Positions 6,322 to 7,566 of a stretch of 7,566 bases of DNA are shown in pieces. The notes under the pieces are model-generated. The model saw only the letters and a program-made list of their open reading frames with translations, had not been told where the DNA came from and searched no databases. Position numbers and translations under genes: made by a program. The stretch's first letter is position 1, and every line of letters begins with the position of its first letter. Origin of the DNA: JAAAPF01 sp964481035 (lineage in GTDB: Bacteria; Pseudomonadota; Alphaproteobacteria; Geminicoccales; Geminicoccaceae); the NCBI GenBank assembly GCA_964481035.1, contig CAYZSE010000142.1:1-7566 (forward strand), read 5' to 3'.

Positions 6322-6380
6322 GACACTCTCCGCCTTCCGCCCGACACATCTTCGGTCCTGGTAGACACCCCGTGTGACAG
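6322..6380 (-). promoter_or_regulatory. Phased GTGTC repeats and Pho-box-like half site upstream of phnC
   Basis: On the minus strand GTGTC occurs at 6364-6368, 6343-6347 and 6322-6326, exactly 21 bp (about two helical turns) apart. CTGTCAC (6374-6380) lies 12 bp further upstream. PhoB boxes in Alphaproteobacteria are direct repeats of CTGTCAT spaced 11 bp. Only CTGTCAC matches well here and the second half is off by one base, so PhoB control is a weak inference. The last GTGTC lies between the ribosome site and the phnC start codon. Confidence 0.25.
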
Positions 6381-6535
6381 ATTGAGGAAGGTTCGACGAC
6401 ACGACGACGACGAGGCGGGCTGGTGGCGTCGTCGCCTGTCACGGTTCGATCCCTCGATGCGAGGCGCGCCGACGCCCGACCCGCCACGAGGGGTGCGGTG
6501 GGCTCGGCGGTCTTCGGCCTCGCAATCTCCGGGTC

Positions 6536-6556
6536 GGCTCTTATCTTCAATAAGCC
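6536..6556 (+). other. AT-richer imperfect hairpin upstream of the unknown gene
   Basis: CTTAT (6540-6544) pairs with ATAAG (6550-6554) around a five-base loop, flanked by GGC and CC that can extend the stem with a bulge. It is the only AT-rich spot in the gap and lies about 45 bases before the ATG at 6601. It could be part of a promoter (TATCTT at 6542-6547 as a poor -10) or a leader structure. No T tract follows. Confidence 0.25.
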
Positions 6557-6600
6557 GCCGGCATGCCACGTCGCCGCGCCGGATCGAGACGGAGGACACC

Positions 6601-6987
6601 ATGGGATCGATCGCCGATGCCGTATTCGAGCGGGAATGCCGCGCCGCGGCAGGACCGGTCGAGCGACGGGTCGCGCGGCTGGCGCGGGTCTGCGAGCCGC
6701 GTTCCTCCGGCGCCGATCCCGCAGCCTCCGGCCGCCGCGCCGACGGCATGCAGCGCGTCCTGATCGCGGTCGCGGCCGCAGACGGCGGCTTCGTCACGTC
6801 GGCGGCGACGCTCGGCGCCGGCGGGCCTGCTCTGCGCTCCGGCGACCTGGTCCTGTGGACGCCGACCCAGGACGAGGCGTGGCTGGGCGGCATCGACCTG
6901 CGTCCGCTGATCAAGGGCTACGTCGTCGCCTGCGTGGTTCCCGGGTCGCCGGCCGAGCCCATCGCGATTGCCCACGCCTGGGGCTGA
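6601..6987 (+). CDS. Hypothetical protein of 128 residues
   Basis: I do not recognise this protein. It is supported as a real gene by a perfect GGAGG ribosome site (6591-6595) five bases before the ATG and by strong G/C use at third codon positions. Residues 1-30 look like an Arg-rich amphipathic helix (FERECRAAAGPVERRVARLA). Residues 31-49 are rich in Ser, Ala and Arg and probably flexible. Residues 50-128 look like a compact, mostly beta domain, with hydrophobic stretches MQRVLIAVAAA (50-60), GDLVLWTP (81-88) and GYVVACVVPG (106-115). There is no signal peptide, membrane segment or catalytic motif I can name. Three cysteines occur (C13, C31, C111). It diverges from phnC and is followed after 82 bases by mntR on the same strand, but a likely separate mntR promoter argues against a tight operon. 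Function unknown. Confidence 0.75.
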   Translation: MGSIADAVFERECRAAAGPVERRVARLARVCEPRSSGADPAASGRRADGMQRVLIAVAAADGGFVTSAATLGAGGPALRSGDLVLWTPTQDEAWLGGIDLRPLIKGYVVACVVPGSPAEPIAIAHAWG

Positions 6988-6993
6988 GGGCGC

Positions 6994-7013
6994 TCGGCGC
7001 CGGCTCGCGCCGA
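6994..7013 (+). terminator. Hairpin after the unknown gene, possible terminator
   Basis: TCGGCGC (6994-7000) and GCGCCGA (7007-7013) form a perfect 7-bp stem with a six-base loop, starting 7 bases after the stop codon at 6985-6987. No T tract follows, so intrinsic termination is uncertain, but the position between two genes that seem separately transcribed fits. Confidence 0.4.
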
Positions 7014-7017
7014 TGCC

Positions 7018-7045
7018 TCGACGGTCGACGCGGCTCGGCTATAGT
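7018..7045 (+). promoter_or_regulatory. Candidate mntR promoter
   Basis: TATAGT (7040-7045) is a good -10 box. TCGACG (7018-7023), 16 bp upstream, matches the -35 consensus at four of six positions; a second TCGACG sits at 7025-7030. Transcription would start near 7052, about 18 bases before the mntR ATG. This gives mntR its own promoter and excludes the further upstream in-frame starts. Confidence 0.4.
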
Positions 7046-7069
7046 TCCGCAGTCAACGGGACGAGGGCG

Positions 7070-7507
7070 ATGGCGGCGGCAAGGAAACAACGGCTCGTGG
7101 ACCCGGCGGTGCAGGCGGCCTCCTTCGACCGTATCCGCACCGACCATCGGAGCGAGATCGCCGAGGACTACGTCGAGCTCATCGACGATCTGATCGCCGC
7201 CAAGGGCGAGGCGCGGGCGACCGACCTCGCCGACCGGCTGGGCGTGAGTGCTGCCACCGTCAACAACACCGTCACCAAGCTCAAGCGGGCGGGCCTCGTC
7301 GACAGCGAGCCCTACCGCGCGATCTTCCTCACCGACGACGGAAGGGACCTCGCCGAGCGTGCCAAGGCGCGCCACCGCACCGTCGTCGCCTTCCTCGTGG
7401 CCATCGGCGTCGACGCGCCGACGGCGCACCAGGACGCGGAAGGCATCGAGCACCACGTCAGCGCCGAGACCCTCGCCGCCATGGCGCGCTTCCTCGCGCA
7501 ACGCTGA
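7070..7507 (+). CDS. mntR: Manganese-responsive transcriptional regulator MntR
   Basis: This 145-residue cytosolic DNA-binding protein of the DtxR/MntR family controls manganese uptake and export genes. An N-terminal extension of about 25 residues, typical of the E. coli type, precedes the winged helix (EDYVELIDDLIAAKGEARAT, 32-51; recognition helix around SAATVNNTVTKLKRAGL, 60-76). The dimer and metal domain follows with ARHRTVVAFLVAIGV and DAEGIEHHVS. All six manganese ligands known from B. subtilis MntR have counterparts: D33, E36, H102, E124, E127 and H128. There is no C-terminal SH3-like domain, which separates MntR from iron-sensing DtxR/IdeR. The ATG at 7070 has GAGGG only two bases upstream, a short spacing, but starts at 6968 or 7013 lie before the likely promoter. 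Target genes would be sought outside the window; no manganese transporter is seen here. Confidence 0.93.
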   Translation: MAAARKQRLVDPAVQAASFDRIRTDHRSEIAEDYVELIDDLIAAKGEARATDLADRLGVSAATVNNTVTKLKRAGLVDSEPYRAIFLTDDGRDLAERAKARHRTVVAFLVAIGVDAPTAHQDAEGIEHHVSAETLAAMARFLAQR

Positions 7508-7566
7508 GGGCGCCGGCACCGCGCGTCGCCGCTCGCCTGCGATCTCCCTGGGACATCGGCGGTCGC
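7508..7566. other. Window edge after mntR, nothing recognised
   Basis: The last 59 bases are GC-rich and hold no clear terminator, ribosome site or gene start. Confidence 0.5.

Larger units (their letters stand above)
6320..6600. other. Divergent intergenic control region, phnC / unknown gene
   Basis: These 281 bases should hold the promoters of the phn operon (minus) and of the 6601 gene (plus). No convincing -35/-10 pair is visible on either strand. What can be seen: GTGTC on the minus strand repeated three times at 21-bp steps (6322-6326, 6343-6347, 6364-6368). A minus-strand CTGTCAC (6374-6380) and a plus-strand CTGTCAC (6436-6442) are also present, each like one half of a Pho box. Between those two lies a GACGAC-rich arm that can pair with CGTCGTCG (6427-6434). 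A small AT-richer island sits at 6539-6554. No gene is supported inside. Confidence 0.5.

Noticed and set aside
6320..6349. A longer phnC starting at the in-frame ATG at 6349
   Set aside because: It would add ten residues (MCRAEGGECR) not expected in PhnC, and it would place the good GGAGAG ribosome site inside the gene.
6394..6414. Run of GAC/ACG triplets that looks like a short tandem repeat
   Set aside because: Only a few units long, with interruptions and no unique spacers. It is not a CRISPR or a clear microsatellite; kept only as an arm of the possible hairpin.
6436..6456. GGTTCGATCCC resembles the T-arm of a tRNA gene
   Set aside because: The flanking bases pair at only three of five stem positions, and no acceptor, D-arm or anticodon arm can be found around it.

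Overview
The window is very GC-rich, with strong G/C bias at third codon positions, so most reading frames stay open on both strands. Gene content suggests an alphaproteobacterium: the phosphonate-type ABC transporter resembles the rhizobial PhoCDET/PhnCDE type, and the MntR is of the E. coli type. Taxonomy is inferred from protein style only. I see no rRNA or tRNA gene, no CRISPR array and no transposase.

Layout. (1) Positions 1-910 hold a divergent metal-resistance pair: a partial cation diffusion facilitator (minus) and a MerR-family Zn/Cd/Pb-type sensor (plus). Between them lies a typical MerR promoter-operator with a 19-bp spacer. (2) Positions 911-1127 are a convergent gap with hairpins but no recognisable gene. 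(3) Positions 1128-6319, all minus strand, form one tightly packed operon in transcription order: phnC (ATPase), two tandem phnD genes (periplasmic binding proteins), phnE1, phnE2 (permeases) and a hexapeptide-repeat acyltransferase. The last three genes overlap by 4 nt each (ATGA, GTGA). (4) Positions 6320-6600 are a divergent intergenic region with several repeats. (5) Positions 6601-6987 (plus) encode a 128-residue protein of unknown function. (6) Positions 7070-7507 (plus) encode MntR, with a candidate promoter just upstream.

The phn operon should import an organophosphorus compound or phosphorus oxyanion (phosphonate, phosphite or similar). Either of two binding proteins would deliver ligand to a PhnE1-PhnE2 channel driven by a PhnC dimer. 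The acyltransferase belongs to a family typically linked to phosphonate genes and may acylate the imported compound or a product of it. No C-P lyase, phosphonatase or phosphite dehydrogenase gene lies in the window, so the substrate and its fate cannot be read here.

The feature most worth attention is the pair of phnD paralogues. Both encode 312 residues, align without gaps, and are about 59% identical by hand count over the mature part, so this is an old duplication that may have given two substrate ranges to one transporter. Nothing here clearly amounts to a wholly new system. The best leads are the dual binding proteins, the coupled acyltransferase, the repeats upstream of phnC and the unknown protein beside mntR.
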